Assembly: GCA_041690535.1 (NCBI GenBank) | Contig: JAWLHA010000084.1 | Location: 1-15,782 of the forward strand | DNA: 15,782 nucleotides | Direction: 5' to 3' | From: JAWLHA01 sp041690535 | Lineage (GTDB): Bacteria; Pseudomonadota; Gammaproteobacteria; Thiohalomonadales; Thiohalomonadaceae | Shown here: one piece after another, positions 6,257 through 15,631 of the stretch | How positions within the stretch are numbered: position 1 is the first letter of the stretch | Layout of the letters: each line of letters starts with the position of its first letter | Notes under the pieces: model-generated | What the model saw: only the letters and a program-made list of their open reading frames with translations | What the model was told of the DNA's origin: nothing | The model's database searches: none | Program-made: the position numbers and the translations under genes

Positions 6257-6406
6257 ATGGATTGGAGCTCCTTCTGGTGGGGGTTCGGCTCGGCCCTTGG
6301 GCTGATGTCGTTGGTCTCATGCATCGTGTTCGGCTGTGCCTGCCGCAACGCCATCCTGATGGCAGGAGAGGCGGACGACGGCGCGCCGCCGGTTTCGAGG
6401 CGCTGA
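6257..6406 (+). CDS. Possible 49-residue single-span membrane microprotein
   Basis: The frame starts with ATG preceded by AAGGG about 7 nt upstream, a usable ribosome site. The product begins MDWSSFWWGFGSALGLM, continues through a hydrophobic stretch at about residues 9-28 that ends in a Cys-rich SCIVFGCACR segment, and finishes with a polar tail ending PPVSRR. This matches the pattern of a small membrane protein with one span and a charged C-terminus. I recognise no family. The open frame continues upstream to an ATG at 6107, but that part looks non-coding. With so short a frame in GC-rich DNA, chance cannot be excluded. Confidence 0.35.
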   Translation: MDWSSFWWGFGSALGLMSLVSCIVFGCACRNAILMAGEADDGAPPVSRR

Positions 6407-6661
6407 ACCACACTGGCGTCAGCTCCGGTGTGACACAGACTACCGTATGCGCGGGGACGATCTCGCCTGTGCCCCGCTGTGATCTCCCCCTGTACCTCGT
6501 CCATTACGTCGCCGACCATCGGCGGCGCGCTGCACCTGGCCCCTTTTGAGGTCCCCCTCGAGCCGGCCTGCGCGGCTGCCGCGGGCTCTGCCAAATGCAG
6601 ACTAGACTTACGGAGGTTTTTTCGGCGCGTGGCAGTGTGGCGCGTGACTCCCGTTTGCGGC

Positions 6662-6667
6662 AGAGGA
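6662..6667 (+). promoter_or_regulatory. Ribosome binding site deciding the GTG start of the glucan synthase gene
   Basis: AGAGGA ends 4 nt before the GTG at 6672. No other Met, Val or Leu codon nearby has a comparable site, and the first in-frame ATG is far inside the conserved region, which supports the GTG start. Confidence 0.6.
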
Positions 6668-6671
6668 CCCC

Positions 6672-9600
6672 GTGAAGAGAGAGCCCAAGTTCTGGAGATT
6701 GTCTGGTCGTTTCAGATGGGCTCGGGAGCCGACGCCGAGATACAGCATTGAGCAGCCGGTAAGGTCGGAGCTTTTCAGCCTGGACCAGCTGGCGAGCCAC
6801 GCCAAGGCGCTGGCCGGCTGGCACGAGGTAGACCTCCGGGGAGGCAAGGACCGTCTGCTTCCCCGCCTGGCCGAGAACGAAACGGTGCTGCTTCAGGCCT
6901 ATGAGCTGGTCACCCGCGCCATCGAGAGCAACCGACGTATCACCCCCGCTGCCGAGTGGTTGCTCGACAACTTCTACCTTATTGAAGAGCAGATCCGCCT
7001 CGCGCGCCGCCACCTTCCCAAGGGTTATAGCCGCCAACTGCCTGTGCTCCTGAGGGGGCCGGCCACGGGGTTTCCGCGCGTCTACGACATCGCCATGGAG
7101 CTGATCGCCCATGTGGACGGCAAGGTAGACCCGGAGAACGTGGATTGTTTCGTAGGAGCTTACCAGACGGTCAGCGAACTGAACCTGGGCGAGCTGTGGG
7201 CGGTGCCGATCATGCTCAGGCTTGCGCTCATCGAAAACCTGCGCTCTGTGGCGGCCGGGATCGCGGATCGCCGGCGGGACTACGACAATGCCACACTCTG
7301 GGCCGACCGGTTGATCGAAACGGCCGAACGTGCCCCCCAGGATCTGGTGCTGGTGCTGGCCGAGCTGGCCCGTTCGACCCCACCGCTGTCGAGCCCTTTC
7401 GTGGCGGAGTTCGCCCGCCGCCTGCACGGCCACAGCGCGGCGCTGGCGCTGCCGTTGACGTGGCTGGAACAGCGCCTGTCGGAGAAGAGCCTGGCCATCG
7501 AGCAGGTGGTTCAGGCCGAGGGGCAGCGGCAGGCGGCCGAACAGGTCTCCATTGCCAATTGCATCGGCAGCCTGCGCTTCCTCGAGGCCATGGACTGGCG
7601 GGACTTCGTGGAGGCCACCAGTGTCGTGGAACGGGTGTTGCGGGGGGACCCTGCGGGCGTCTATGAACGAATGGAGTTCGCCACCCGCGACCAATACCGC
7701 CATGCGGTGGAAGAGCTCGGCAAGCACTCGCCACTGAGCGAAAAGGAGATCGCCGAGGCCGCCGTGCGCCTGTCAGGCGGGGTGGGGCGGGGGGACGAGG
7801 GGGACCGGGCGAAACACGTGGGTTTCTATCTGATAGGGCAGGGGCGGGCCGCACTGGAGCGCACAGTCCGGCTGAGCCCCTCCGTCGCCGGAGCGGTGCA
7901 GCGGTTGGGACGCCGTATCCCGCTGGCCCTCTACCTGGGCGGGATTCTGCTGATCACGGTCCTGTTTGCGGTCTGGGTCATGGCCACCGCGGTCGCCGGC
8001 GCGGGCCCGCTGTGGGGAGGGGCGCTGCTGTTCCCGGCTTTGCTCCTCGCCGCCAGCCAGGTGGGGGTGACCGTCATCAATTGGCTGGCCACCCTGGTGA
8101 CCCGACCCCGGCCCCTGCCAAGGATGGACCTCTCCGAAGGGATTCCGGATCCCCTCAGGACCTTGGTGGTGGTGCCCACCATGCTGGTGGACCACCTTAC
8201 CATCGATGAGCTCCTCAGCGGTTTGGAGGTGCGTTACCTCGGTAACCAGGATCGCAATCTCTATTTCGCCCTGCTGACGGATTTTTGTGATGCGAAGGAT
8301 GAACATCTGCCGGAAGACCAGGGATTGCTCGCCCACGCGTGGGGTGGCATCGAGGCGCTCAATGGCAAGTATGGGGGCGACGGGACGGGGCCGTTCCTTC
8401 TTCTCCACCGCGGGCGCCGCTGGAATTCTCGCGATCAGGTGTGGATGGGCCACGAGCGGAAGCGCGGCAAGCTCGAGGATCTCAATTTTCTGCTGCGCGG
8501 CGAGGGAAGCGAACGCTTCCAGTCGATCGTGGGGGAGGTCGGTGCCCTTCAGGGGGCCAAGTACGTCATCACGCTGGATACCGACACCCAGCTGCCCCGG
8601 GAGGCGGCGCGTCAACTGGTCGGGGCCATCGCCCACCCTTTGAATCAGGCCCGCTACGATTCGGCCGTGGGACGGGTGGTCGAGGGCTACGGCATTCTCC
8701 AGCCCCGCATCGGGGTCAGTCTGCCGGGGGCCAACCGCTCCCGTTTTGCCCGACTGTTCAGCGGCGAGCCGGGCATTGATCCATACACGCGGGTTGTCTC
8801 GGACGTCTACCAGGATGTGTTCCAGGAGGCTTCGTTCATCGGCAAGGGGATCTACGATGTCGATGCCGTAGTCCAGTGCCTGGGGCGCCGGCTTCCCGAG
8901 AACCTCGTATTGAGCCACGATCTGCTGGAGGGGGCCTATGCGCGTGTCGGTTTGCTGAGTGACGTCCTGTTCTATGAGGACAACCCGCACCATTACAGCA
9001 CGGACGTCCGCCGCCGCCACCGCTGGATACGGGGGGATTGGCAGATCAGCAGCTGGTTGGGGAGTACCGTGCCGGGAGCGGACGGGGGCCGCCTCTCCAA
9101 CCCGTTGTCGCCCCTGAGCCGGTGGAAGATTCTGGACAACCTCCGGCGCAGCCTTGTCGCCCCCGCCCTACTGCTCCTGCTGGTGGTCGGCTGGTTTTTG
9201 CAGACGCCCTGGCTCTGGACCCTCGCCGCCGTTGCGGCGCTGTTTGCCGCCCCACTGCTGGCGGCCCTCGCCGAGGTGGTCCGCTGGCCCGGTGAACTCC
9301 CCTGGGGACTGTATGCCCGCCACTTGGCGCACAGCGTGGGGAAGCAGTTCGGGCAGGGGCTCTACGCCCTGGTCATGCTTCCCCATGAAGCCTGTATGAG
9401 TATCGATGCGGTGGCGCGCACGCTTCACCGATTGTTCGTCACCCGGCGCGGGCTGCTGGAGTGGCAGACCTTCAGTGATTGCGAGCGCAATGGCGATTCC
9501 CGACTGCTCGCGCAGGTGCGGAGTATGTGGGGGGGGCCAGCATTGGCGGTAGCCATCGCGCCCCTGGTTGGGATGTTCACTCCCTCGGCGCTTCCTCTGG

Positions 9601-12600
9601 CGGGGCCGCTTCTGTTGGCCTGGTTCATCTCGCCCCTGGTGGCCTGGTGGTTGAGCCGTCCCCTTGCGATGCGCAAGAGCGAAATCACCCCCGAACAGCG
9701 TTGGTTCCTGCGCAAGACTGCGCGGCGGACGTGGCGATTCTTCGAGACCTTCGTCAGTGCCGGGGACCACTGGCTTCCTCCCGACAACTACCAGGAGCAT
9801 CCGGTGGTGGCCACTGCCCACCGCACCTCGCCCACCAACATGGGGATCGCGCTGCTGGCCAACCTCGGGGCGTGGGATTTTGGCTACCTGACCGCCGGTG
9901 GACTGCTGGAGCGAACCCGCAAAGGGATGGAGAGCATGGGGCGGCTCGAGCGCTATCGGGGACATTTCTACAACTGGTATGACACGCGCTCGCTCCATCC
10001 CCTGCATCCGCAGTACGTCTCCACGGTCGACAGCGGAAATCTCATTGGTCACCTGTTGATCCTGAAGTCGGCGCTGGAAGCGCTCCCCGGCACGCCGGTG
10101 CTGGCGCCCCGGGTGCGCGAAGGCCTTGAGGACACCCTCGCCATCATCGGCGAGGTGGTGCCGGATGAGCCGCTCTCCGGCGGTGCAGGGGGGCGTGCCC
10201 GTGAGATCGTCCAACTGATTGATGCTCTGGGGCAGGAGCTTGGAGCCGGCGCCCTGTCATTGGCCGCGACGCGCAACTGTTTGGAACGGGTGGGCCAACT
10301 CGCTGCCGATCTGGCCGCGGCCCTGGAACCGACCGGCAATGCCGAGGCGACATGGTGGGCCCGGGCCCTGCACCAGCAGTGCGCTGCGCAATTGGAAGAG
10401 GTGCTGTGGCTCGCGCCCTGGCTCGATTCGCCCCTCCTCGAGCAGTCGTGGGGCAGCGAGGCTTCAGGGGAGGAGCGGCATTTCAAGGCCATCACCGATC
10501 GGGTCGACGTGACGGCGACGCTGGGGCAAATGGCCGCGGTCGCCGAGGAACTCGGCGCCCTACTGGAGGGATGCCTTACGAAAGAACTTCCGGGCGAGTT
10601 CGGCAGGGAGGTGCGCAAGCTCGCTGAGGCGCTGCAGTCGACGCGGGCGACAGCCCAGGCCCGGCTTCGACTGGTGCAGCGGCTTGCGGCGGTGTGCGAG
10701 GATTTCACCGAGGTCGACTACGACTTTCTCCTCGACCGATCGCGCCAACTGCTTGCCATCGGCTACAACGTCGACGCCCATCGCCGCGACAACAGCTACT
10801 ATGACCTGCTCGCCTCAGAGGCGCGGCTCTGCAGCTATATCGCCATCGCCCAGGGGAGACTCTCACAGCAGCACTGGTTTGCCCTGGGCCGGCTCCTGAC
10901 CATGACGGCGGGCGAACCGGTGCTGCTCTCCTGGAGCGGCTCGATGTTCGAGTACTTTATGCCGCTGCTGGTCATGCCCAGCTACGAGAACACGCTTCTG
11001 GATCAGACCTACAGGGCGGTGGTTCAGCGGCAAATCGATTACGGGCGGTTGCGGGGGGTGCCGTGGGGGGTGTCCGAGTCGGGCTACAACATGACGGACG
11101 TGCACCTCAACTATCAGTACCGTGCGTTTGGCGTGCCGGGCCTTGGACTGAAGCGGGGGCTCGGCGACGATCTGGTGGTTGCCCCCTACGCCAGTGCCAT
11201 GGCGCTGATGGTGAACCCCCGCGCCGCCTGCAGCAACCTGATGCGCATCGCCGCGGAGGGCCACGTCGGCGGATACGGCTTCTACGAGGCCATCGATTGG
11301 ACCCCCTCCCGGGTATCGCGGGGGCAGGGGGGGGCGGCGGTACGTTCGTTCATGGCCCACCACCAGGGGATGGTCTTTCTCTCCATGGTCTACGCCCTGC
11401 TGGACCGCCCCATGCAGCGGCGCTTCAGCGCCGACCCCATGCTCCGTTCGGCGGAGTTGCTGCTGCAGGAGCGGATCCCCATGACCGCCCCCTTCTACCC
11501 CCATGCCGCGGAGGTGGAAGGCGTGCACCGGCGCACCGGCGCCGCCGAGGCGCTCATTCGGGTGTTCCGAAACCCCAATACCCCCAGCCCCGAAGTGCAC
11601 ATGCTCTCCAATGGCCGCTACACGGTCATGGTTACCGTCGCGGGCGGCGGCTTCAGCCGCTGGAAAGAGATAAGCGTCACCCGATGGCAGGAGGATGCCA
11701 CCTCGGAGATTTACGGCAGTTTCTGCTACGTTCGCGATCTCGGGAACGGGCGGTTGTGGTCCACGGCCTACCAGCCGGTGCTGGCGAAGACCGAACACTA
11801 TGAAGCCATCTTCTCCCAGGCACGGGCCGAGTTTCGACGCTGGGACGAGGGCGTGGAGACCCACACGGAGATCGCCGTCTCGCCGGAAGACGACATCGAG
11901 CTGCGGCGCATCAAGATCACCAACGGGAAACACGCCCCGGTGAGGCTTGAACTGACCAGTTATGCCGAGCTGGCACTGGCATTGCCGGCTTCCGACGCGG
12001 CCCATCCGGCGTTCAGCAAGCTGTTCGTTCAGACGGAGCTGCTGCCGGGGCGCCAGGCCATCCTGGCCACGAGAAGGCCGCGCTCGGCGGGTGAACAGAC
12101 GCCGTGGATGTTCTCTCTGCTGGTCGTCCACGGCACCACCGAGGGGGAGGCGAGTTTCGAGACGGATCGCGGCCGGTTCATCGGCCGCGCACGCACCCTC
12201 GCCCGGCCTGCAGCCCTGGAGCGCCCTGCGCTGTCGGGCAGTGCGGGATCGGTGCTCGACCCGGTGGCCGCGATCCGGCGGACTGTCCTGATCGAGCCCG
12301 AAGAGACCGCCGTAGCCTACGTGGTCTCCGGGGTGGCAGAGACCCGCGAGGCGGCCCTCGGGCTTATCGAGAAGTACCACGACCGCCACTTGGGAGACCG
12401 TGTGTTCGACCTTGCCTGGACTCACGGCCAGGTGGTCCTGCAGCAGTTGAATGTCACTGAGGCCGATGCCCAGATCTACGGCCGGCTCGGCAGTGCGATC
12501 AATTACCTCAACCCCGCTCAGCGGGCCCCCGCCACCGTCCTCACCAAGAACCATGCCGGTCAGTCGCGCCTGTGGGGCTACGGGATCTCCGGGGACCTGC

Positions 12601-15410
12601 CCATCGTGCTGCTGCAGATCCACGACCGCTCCAACCTCGAGCTGGTTCGCCATCTGGTACAGGCCCACGCCTACTGGCGCACCAAGGGGCTGTCGGTGGA
12701 TCTGGTGATCTTCAACGAAGACAGCTCCGGTTATCGCCAGGTGCTGCAGGACGCCATCATGGGCGTCATCAACATCGGCGCCGAAACGCACGTTATCGAC
12801 CGCCCCGGCGGCATCTTCGTGCGCCGTGCCGAACAGGTCTCCGAGGGGGACCGCATCCTGTTCCAGAGCGTGGCGCGGGCGGTGATTTCGGACAATGCCG
12901 GGAGCCTGGCCGATCAGGTCCGGCGCAGACCACTGCCCGTGCCGAACATCCCGGAGCTGGTCCCCATCCGCCAGCCGGAGAGCTATCAACACTGGTCGAC
13001 ACCGCGCAGGGAGCTGCTGTTCGACAACGGCCTGGGAGGGTTCACCCCCGACGGTCGGGAGTATGTGATCACCTCGCGCAAGGAGGCGGCCACCCCGGCC
13101 CCCTGGTCCAATGTACTGGCCAACGCCGAGTTTGGCACCCTGCTCACCGAGAGCGGCCTGGGATACACCTGGGCTGAGAATGCCCAGCAGTACCGTCTCA
13201 CTTCCTGGTACAACGATCCGGTCACCGACGCTGCCGGCGAGGCCATGTACATCCGGGATGAAGAGACCGGCGCCTATTGGTCGCCGACGCCGCTTCCGGC
13301 CCGTGGCGAACTGCCCTACGTCTGCCGCCACGGGTTCGGCTACACGGTGTTCGAGCATCTGGAGCAGGGGATCCGCAGTGAGCTCTGGGTGTATGTGGCG
13401 CAGGATGCCCCGGTGAAGTTCGCGGTCCTCAAGTTGCGCAACGAATCCACTCAGGAGCGCCGGCTGACGGCGAGCTATTACGTGGAGTGGGTCCTGGGGG
13501 AGAGGCGCCCGCAAATGGCACCCCACGTGATCACTGAGCTGGATCCGGGGAGCGGGGCGTTGCTGGCCCGCAATCGCTTCGTGGCGGATTACTACCATCG
13601 GGTTTCCTTTCTGGATGCCAACATGCCCGTACGCAATGTCACCGGCGACCGGCGGGAGTTTCTTGGGCGCAATGGCACGCTGTCCCGGCCGGCCGCCATG
13701 AAGCGGGTTCGGCTGTCCGGGCGGGTGGGGGCGGGCTTCGACCCTTGCGGGGCGCTGCAGGTGCTGGTTGACCTTGCCCCGGCCCAGGAGCGCGAGATCG
13801 TCTTCAAACTGGGCAGCGGCCGGGATGCGGAGGAGGCCTACCAGTTGCTCCACCGGTTTCGCGGCACGCAGGCGGCGCGGCAGGAGCTGGAGCGGACGTG
13901 GGACTACTGGAAACGCACCCTGGGCACGGTCTATGTGGAGAGCCCCGATCGGGCGCTGGACATGCTGGCCAACGGCTGGCTGCTGTACCAGGTTCAGGCC
14001 TGTCGCCTCTGGGCGCGCACGGGGTACTACCAGTCGGCCGGGGCGTTCGGTTTTCGAGATCAGCTGCAGGACGTGACGGCCCTGCTTTACTCGGAACCGG
14101 GGCTTGCCCGGGAACACCTGTTGCGCTGCGCGGCGCACCAGTTTGTGGAGGGGGACGTGCAGCACTGGTGGCACCCGCCCACCGGCCGCGGCGTGCGTAC
14201 CCGCTTTTCGGACGACTACCTGTGGCTTGCCTATGCCGTCTGCCGCTATGTGGATACCACCGGGGATACCGGAGTGCTGGAGGAGACGGCACCCTTTCTG
14301 GAAGGTCGGGCCCTTCAGGAGGAGGAGGAGGCCTACTTCGACGTGCCCGTGCGCTCGGAACAGTCCGCCTCCCTCTACGACCACTGCGTTCGGGCCATCC
14401 GGCACAGCGCCTCCCGGGGGGATCACGGCCTGCCCCTCATGGGCAGTGGCGACTGGAATGACGGGATGAACCTGGTGGGGGCCGGGGGAAAGGGCGAGAG
14501 CGTCTGGCTGGGCTTTTTCCTCTACGACGTCCTGACCGGTTTCGCCCGCCTGGCTGAGCAGCGCGGGGACGCGACCTTTGCCGCCTACTGCCGAGGGGAG
14601 GCGGAGCTGTTGCGCAGCAATATCGAGACCCACGCCTGGGACGGGGAGTGGTATCTGCGGGCCTTTTTCGATGATGGCCAACCCCTGGGTTCCCACCTGA
14701 ATGAAGAGTGCCAGATCGACGCGCTCCCCCAGAGCTGGGCGGTGCTCTCAGGGGCCGGCGATCCCGAACGCCGCCGCAAGGGGATGGCGGCCGCGGACCT
14801 GCGGTTGGTCGATCGCGAGCACGGGCTAATCCGGCTGCTCTATCCCCCCTTCGACAAGGCTCCCATGGAGCCCGGTTACATCAAGGGCTATGTGCCAGGC
14901 GTGCGGGAAAACGGCGGGCAGTACACCCACGCGGCGGTGTGGGTGATCATGGCCTTCGCCATGGTGGGGGATGATCGGCGGGTGGCGGAGCTTCTTGCCC
15001 TGATCAACCCGGTCAATCACGGGGCCACGCGGGAGGGGATCGCCACTTACAAGGTGGAGCCCTACGTCGCGGCAGCGGACGTGTATGGGGTTGCGCCCCA
15101 CGAGGGGCGTGGTGGCTGGACCTGGTACACCGGTTCCGCCGGTTGGCTCTACCGTCTGATCCTCGAGCACGTGCTCGGCTTCCGAAAGCGGGGGGAGAAG
15201 CTCCACTTCACCCCCTGCATTCCGCCCACCTGGCCGGGCTATCGGGCGGTCTACCGCTATGGCGAGGCCCACTACGCCATCGAGGTGGTCCGCAGCGGAC
15301 GGGAGTGCCAAGTCACGCGGGTGACGGTGGATGGGGAGGAGCAGCCCGATCACTCCGTGCCGCTGCTTTCCGAGCCAGTCGAGCACCAGGTGCGGGTGGA
15401 GCTGGGGTAG
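6672..15410 (+). CDS. ndvB: Cyclic beta-1,2-glucan synthase (NdvB/ChvB/Cgs type)
   Basis: This inner-membrane enzyme primes, elongates, trims and cyclises beta-1,2-glucans from UDP-glucose for the periplasm. At 2,912 residues it matches full-length Rhizobium and Brucella homologues. In order: an N-terminal helical region (EWLLDNFYLIEEQIRLARRH near 95-115); membrane segments at about 417-470; the GT84 glucosyltransferase with Asp537, LDTDTQ (Asp636/Asp638), SHD (Asp750) and RxxRW (781-785); further membrane segments near 822-865 and 950-996; a cyclisation (GH189-type) domain around 1345-1585 with SGSMFEYFMP (Glu1427); two beta-sandwich regions near 1630-1900 and 2114-2400; and a GH94 phosphorylase-like (alpha/alpha)6 domain from about 2430 with GDWNDGMN (Asp2594, Asp2597). 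All known catalytic motifs appear intact. It seems monocistronic, and no ABC exporter gene of the NdvA/ChvA type adjoins it in the window. The start is GTG with a good ribosome site. Confidence 0.95.
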   Translation: MKREPKFWRLSGRFRWAREPTPRYSIEQPVRSELFSLDQLASHAKALAGWHEVDLRGGKDRLLPRLAENETVLLQAYELVTRAIESNRRITPAAEWLLDNFYLIEEQIRLARRHLPKGYSRQLPVLLRGPATGFPRVYDIAMELIAHVDGKVDPENVDCFVGAYQTVSELNLGELWAVPIMLRLALIENLRSVAAGIADRRRDYDNATLWADRLIETAERAPQDLVLVLAELARSTPPLSSPFVAEFARRLHGHSAALALPLTWLEQRLSEKSLAIEQVVQAEGQRQAAEQVSIANCIGSLRFLEAMDWRDFVEATSVVERVLRGDPAGVYERMEFATRDQYRHAVEELGKHSPLSEKEIAEAAVRLSGGVGRGDEGDRAKHVGFYLIGQGRAALERTVRLSPSVAGAVQRLGRRIPLALYLGGILLITVLFAVWVMATAVAGAGPLWGGALLFPALLLAASQVGVTVINWLATLVTRPRPLPRMDLSEGIPDPLRTLVVVPTMLVDHLTIDELLSGLEVRYLGNQDRNLYFALLTDFCDAKDEHLPEDQGLLAHAWGGIEALNGKYGGDGTGPFLLLHRGRRWNSRDQVWMGHERKRGKLEDLNFLLRGEGSERFQSIVGEVGALQGAKYVITLDTDTQLPREAARQLVGAIAHPLNQARYDSAVGRVVEGYGILQPRIGVSLPGANRSRFARLFSGEPGIDPYTRVVSDVYQDVFQEASFIGKGIYDVDAVVQCLGRRLPENLVLSHDLLEGAYARVGLLSDVLFYEDNPHHYSTDVRRRHRWIRGDWQISSWLGSTVPGADGGRLSNPLSPLSRWKILDNLRRSLVAPALLLLLVVGWFLQTPWLWTLAAVAALFAAPLLAALAEVVRWPGELPWGLYARHLAHSVGKQFGQGLYALVMLPHEACMSIDAVARTLHRLFVTRRGLLEWQTFSDCERNGDSRLLAQVRSMWGGPALAVAIAPLVGMFTPSALPLAGPLLLAWFISPLVAWWLSRPLAMRKSEITPEQRWFLRKTARRTWRFFETFVSAGDHWLPPDNYQEHPVVATAHRTSPTNMGIALLANLGAWDFGYLTAGGLLERTRKGMESMGRLERYRGHFYNWYDTRSLHPLHPQYVSTVDSGNLIGHLLILKSALEALPGTPVLAPRVREGLEDTLAIIGEVVPDEPLSGGAGGRAREIVQLIDALGQELGAGALSLAATRNCLERVGQLAADLAAALEPTGNAEATWWARALHQQCAAQLEEVLWLAPWLDSPLLEQSWGSEASGEERHFKAITDRVDVTATLGQMAAVAEELGALLEGCLTKELPGEFGREVRKLAEALQSTRATAQARLRLVQRLAAVCEDFTEVDYDFLLDRSRQLLAIGYNVDAHRRDNSYYDLLASEARLCSYIAIAQGRLSQQHWFALGRLLTMTAGEPVLLSWSGSMFEYFMPLLVMPSYENTLLDQTYRAVVQRQIDYGRLRGVPWGVSESGYNMTDVHLNYQYRAFGVPGLGLKRGLGDDLVVAPYASAMALMVNPRAACSNLMRIAAEGHVGGYGFYEAIDWTPSRVSRGQGGAAVRSFMAHHQGMVFLSMVYALLDRPMQRRFSADPMLRSAELLLQERIPMTAPFYPHAAEVEGVHRRTGAAEALIRVFRNPNTPSPEVHMLSNGRYTVMVTVAGGGFSRWKEISVTRWQEDATSEIYGSFCYVRDLGNGRLWSTAYQPVLAKTEHYEAIFSQARAEFRRWDEGVETHTEIAVSPEDDIELRRIKITNGKHAPVRLELTSYAELALALPASDAAHPAFSKLFVQTELLPGRQAILATRRPRSAGEQTPWMFSLLVVHGTTEGEASFETDRGRFIGRARTLARPAALERPALSGSAGSVLDPVAAIRRTVLIEPEETAVAYVVSGVAETREAALGLIEKYHDRHLGDRVFDLAWTHGQVVLQQLNVTEADAQIYGRLGSAINYLNPAQRAPATVLTKNHAGQSRLWGYGISGDLPIVLLQIHDRSNLELVRHLVQAHAYWRTKGLSVDLVIFNEDSSGYRQVLQDAIMGVINIGAETHVIDRPGGIFVRRAEQVSEGDRILFQSVARAVISDNAGSLADQVRRRPLPVPNIPELVPIRQPESYQHWSTPRRELLFDNGLGGFTPDGREYVITSRKEAATPAPWSNVLANAEFGTLLTESGLGYTWAENAQQYRLTSWYNDPVTDAAGEAMYIRDEETGAYWSPTPLPARGELPYVCRHGFGYTVFEHLEQGIRSELWVYVAQDAPVKFAVLKLRNESTQERRLTASYYVEWVLGERRPQMAPHVITELDPGSGALLARNRFVADYYHRVSFLDANMPVRNVTGDRREFLGRNGTLSRPAAMKRVRLSGRVGAGFDPCGALQVLVDLAPAQEREIVFKLGSGRDAEEAYQLLHRFRGTQAARQELERTWDYWKRTLGTVYVESPDRALDMLANGWLLYQVQACRLWARTGYYQSAGAFGFRDQLQDVTALLYSEPGLAREHLLRCAAHQFVEGDVQHWWHPPTGRGVRTRFSDDYLWLAYAVCRYVDTTGDTGVLEETAPFLEGRALQEEEEAYFDVPVRSEQSASLYDHCVRAIRHSASRGDHGLPLMGSGDWNDGMNLVGAGGKGESVWLGFFLYDVLTGFARLAEQRGDATFAAYCRGEAELLRSNIETHAWDGEWYLRAFFDDGQPLGSHLNEECQIDALPQSWAVLSGAGDPERRRKGMAAADLRLVDREHGLIRLLYPPFDKAPMEPGYIKGYVPGVRENGGQYTHAAVWVIMAFAMVGDDRRVAELLALINPVNHGATREGIATYKVEPYVAAADVYGVAPHEGRGGWTWYTGSAGWLYRLILEHVLGFRKRGEKLHFTPCIPPTWPGYRAVYRYGEAHYAIEVVRSGRECQVTRVTVDGEEQPDHSVPLLSEPVEHQVRVELG

Positions 15411-15574
15411 GGAAGGGGAGAGGGATGACCACCCTCACCGACCAACGACCAACGCCCCCCGAACTTCTCCAACTCCCCGCAGTCCCAACATATGCGGATT
15501 CATCACTTCTCCTAGTGGGATCCTCATTGCGGCGCTGGTTGACTCCTGCCAGCAACCCCAAGCCGCATCATTTG
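15411..15574. other. Intergenic leader between ndvB and its terminator, with a short heptamer remnant
   Basis: No gene is visible. At 15439-15452 there are two perfect copies of the heptamer CGACCAA, followed by a degenerate CGCCCCC, about 30 nt after the ndvB stop. This is the same unit and orientation as the large array at 15632-15782. The rest is unremarkable AT-richer sequence with only short imperfect stems. Confidence 0.5.
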
Positions 15575-15607
15575 GCCCCGCCCAACAGGACGGGGCTTTG
15601 TTTTTTT
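15575..15607 (+). terminator. Rho-independent terminator downstream of ndvB
   Basis: GCCCCG (15575-15580) pairs with CGGGGC (15591-15596) around a 10-nt loop, followed by TTTGTTTTTTT (15597-15607). It lies about 165 nt after the ndvB stop codon and faces the right way to end that transcript. No other gene lies between, although an unannotated small RNA ending here is not excluded. Confidence 0.88.
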
Positions 15608-15631
15608 CATGAGACCCAGAACAGGCTGTCG

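Larger units (their letters stand above)
6007..6671. other. About 660 bp with no convincing gene between the tRNA operon and the glucan synthase gene
   Basis: Several overlapping frames of up to 179 codons are open on the minus strand, but their translations have no recognisable domain and low-complexity composition typical of GC-rich non-coding DNA. The only candidate gene is the 49-codon frame at 6257-6406. A 3' flank of a tRNA is a common integration site, so this could be an eroded insertion. I see no second copy of the tRNA-His 3' end and no integrase. The promoter of the downstream gene should lie here but I could not identify it. Confidence 0.45.

Noticed and set aside
6409..6432. Hairpin CACACTGG / CCGGTGTG just after the small frame
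   Set aside because: It has one G-T pair and no T-tract, and stems of this size are common in GC-rich DNA.
10863..14696. A 1,277-codon open frame antisense to the glucan synthase gene
   Set aside because: It lies entirely within a gene with intact conserved domains. High GC at third codon positions leaves antisense frames open, and its translation is low-complexity with no recognisable domain.
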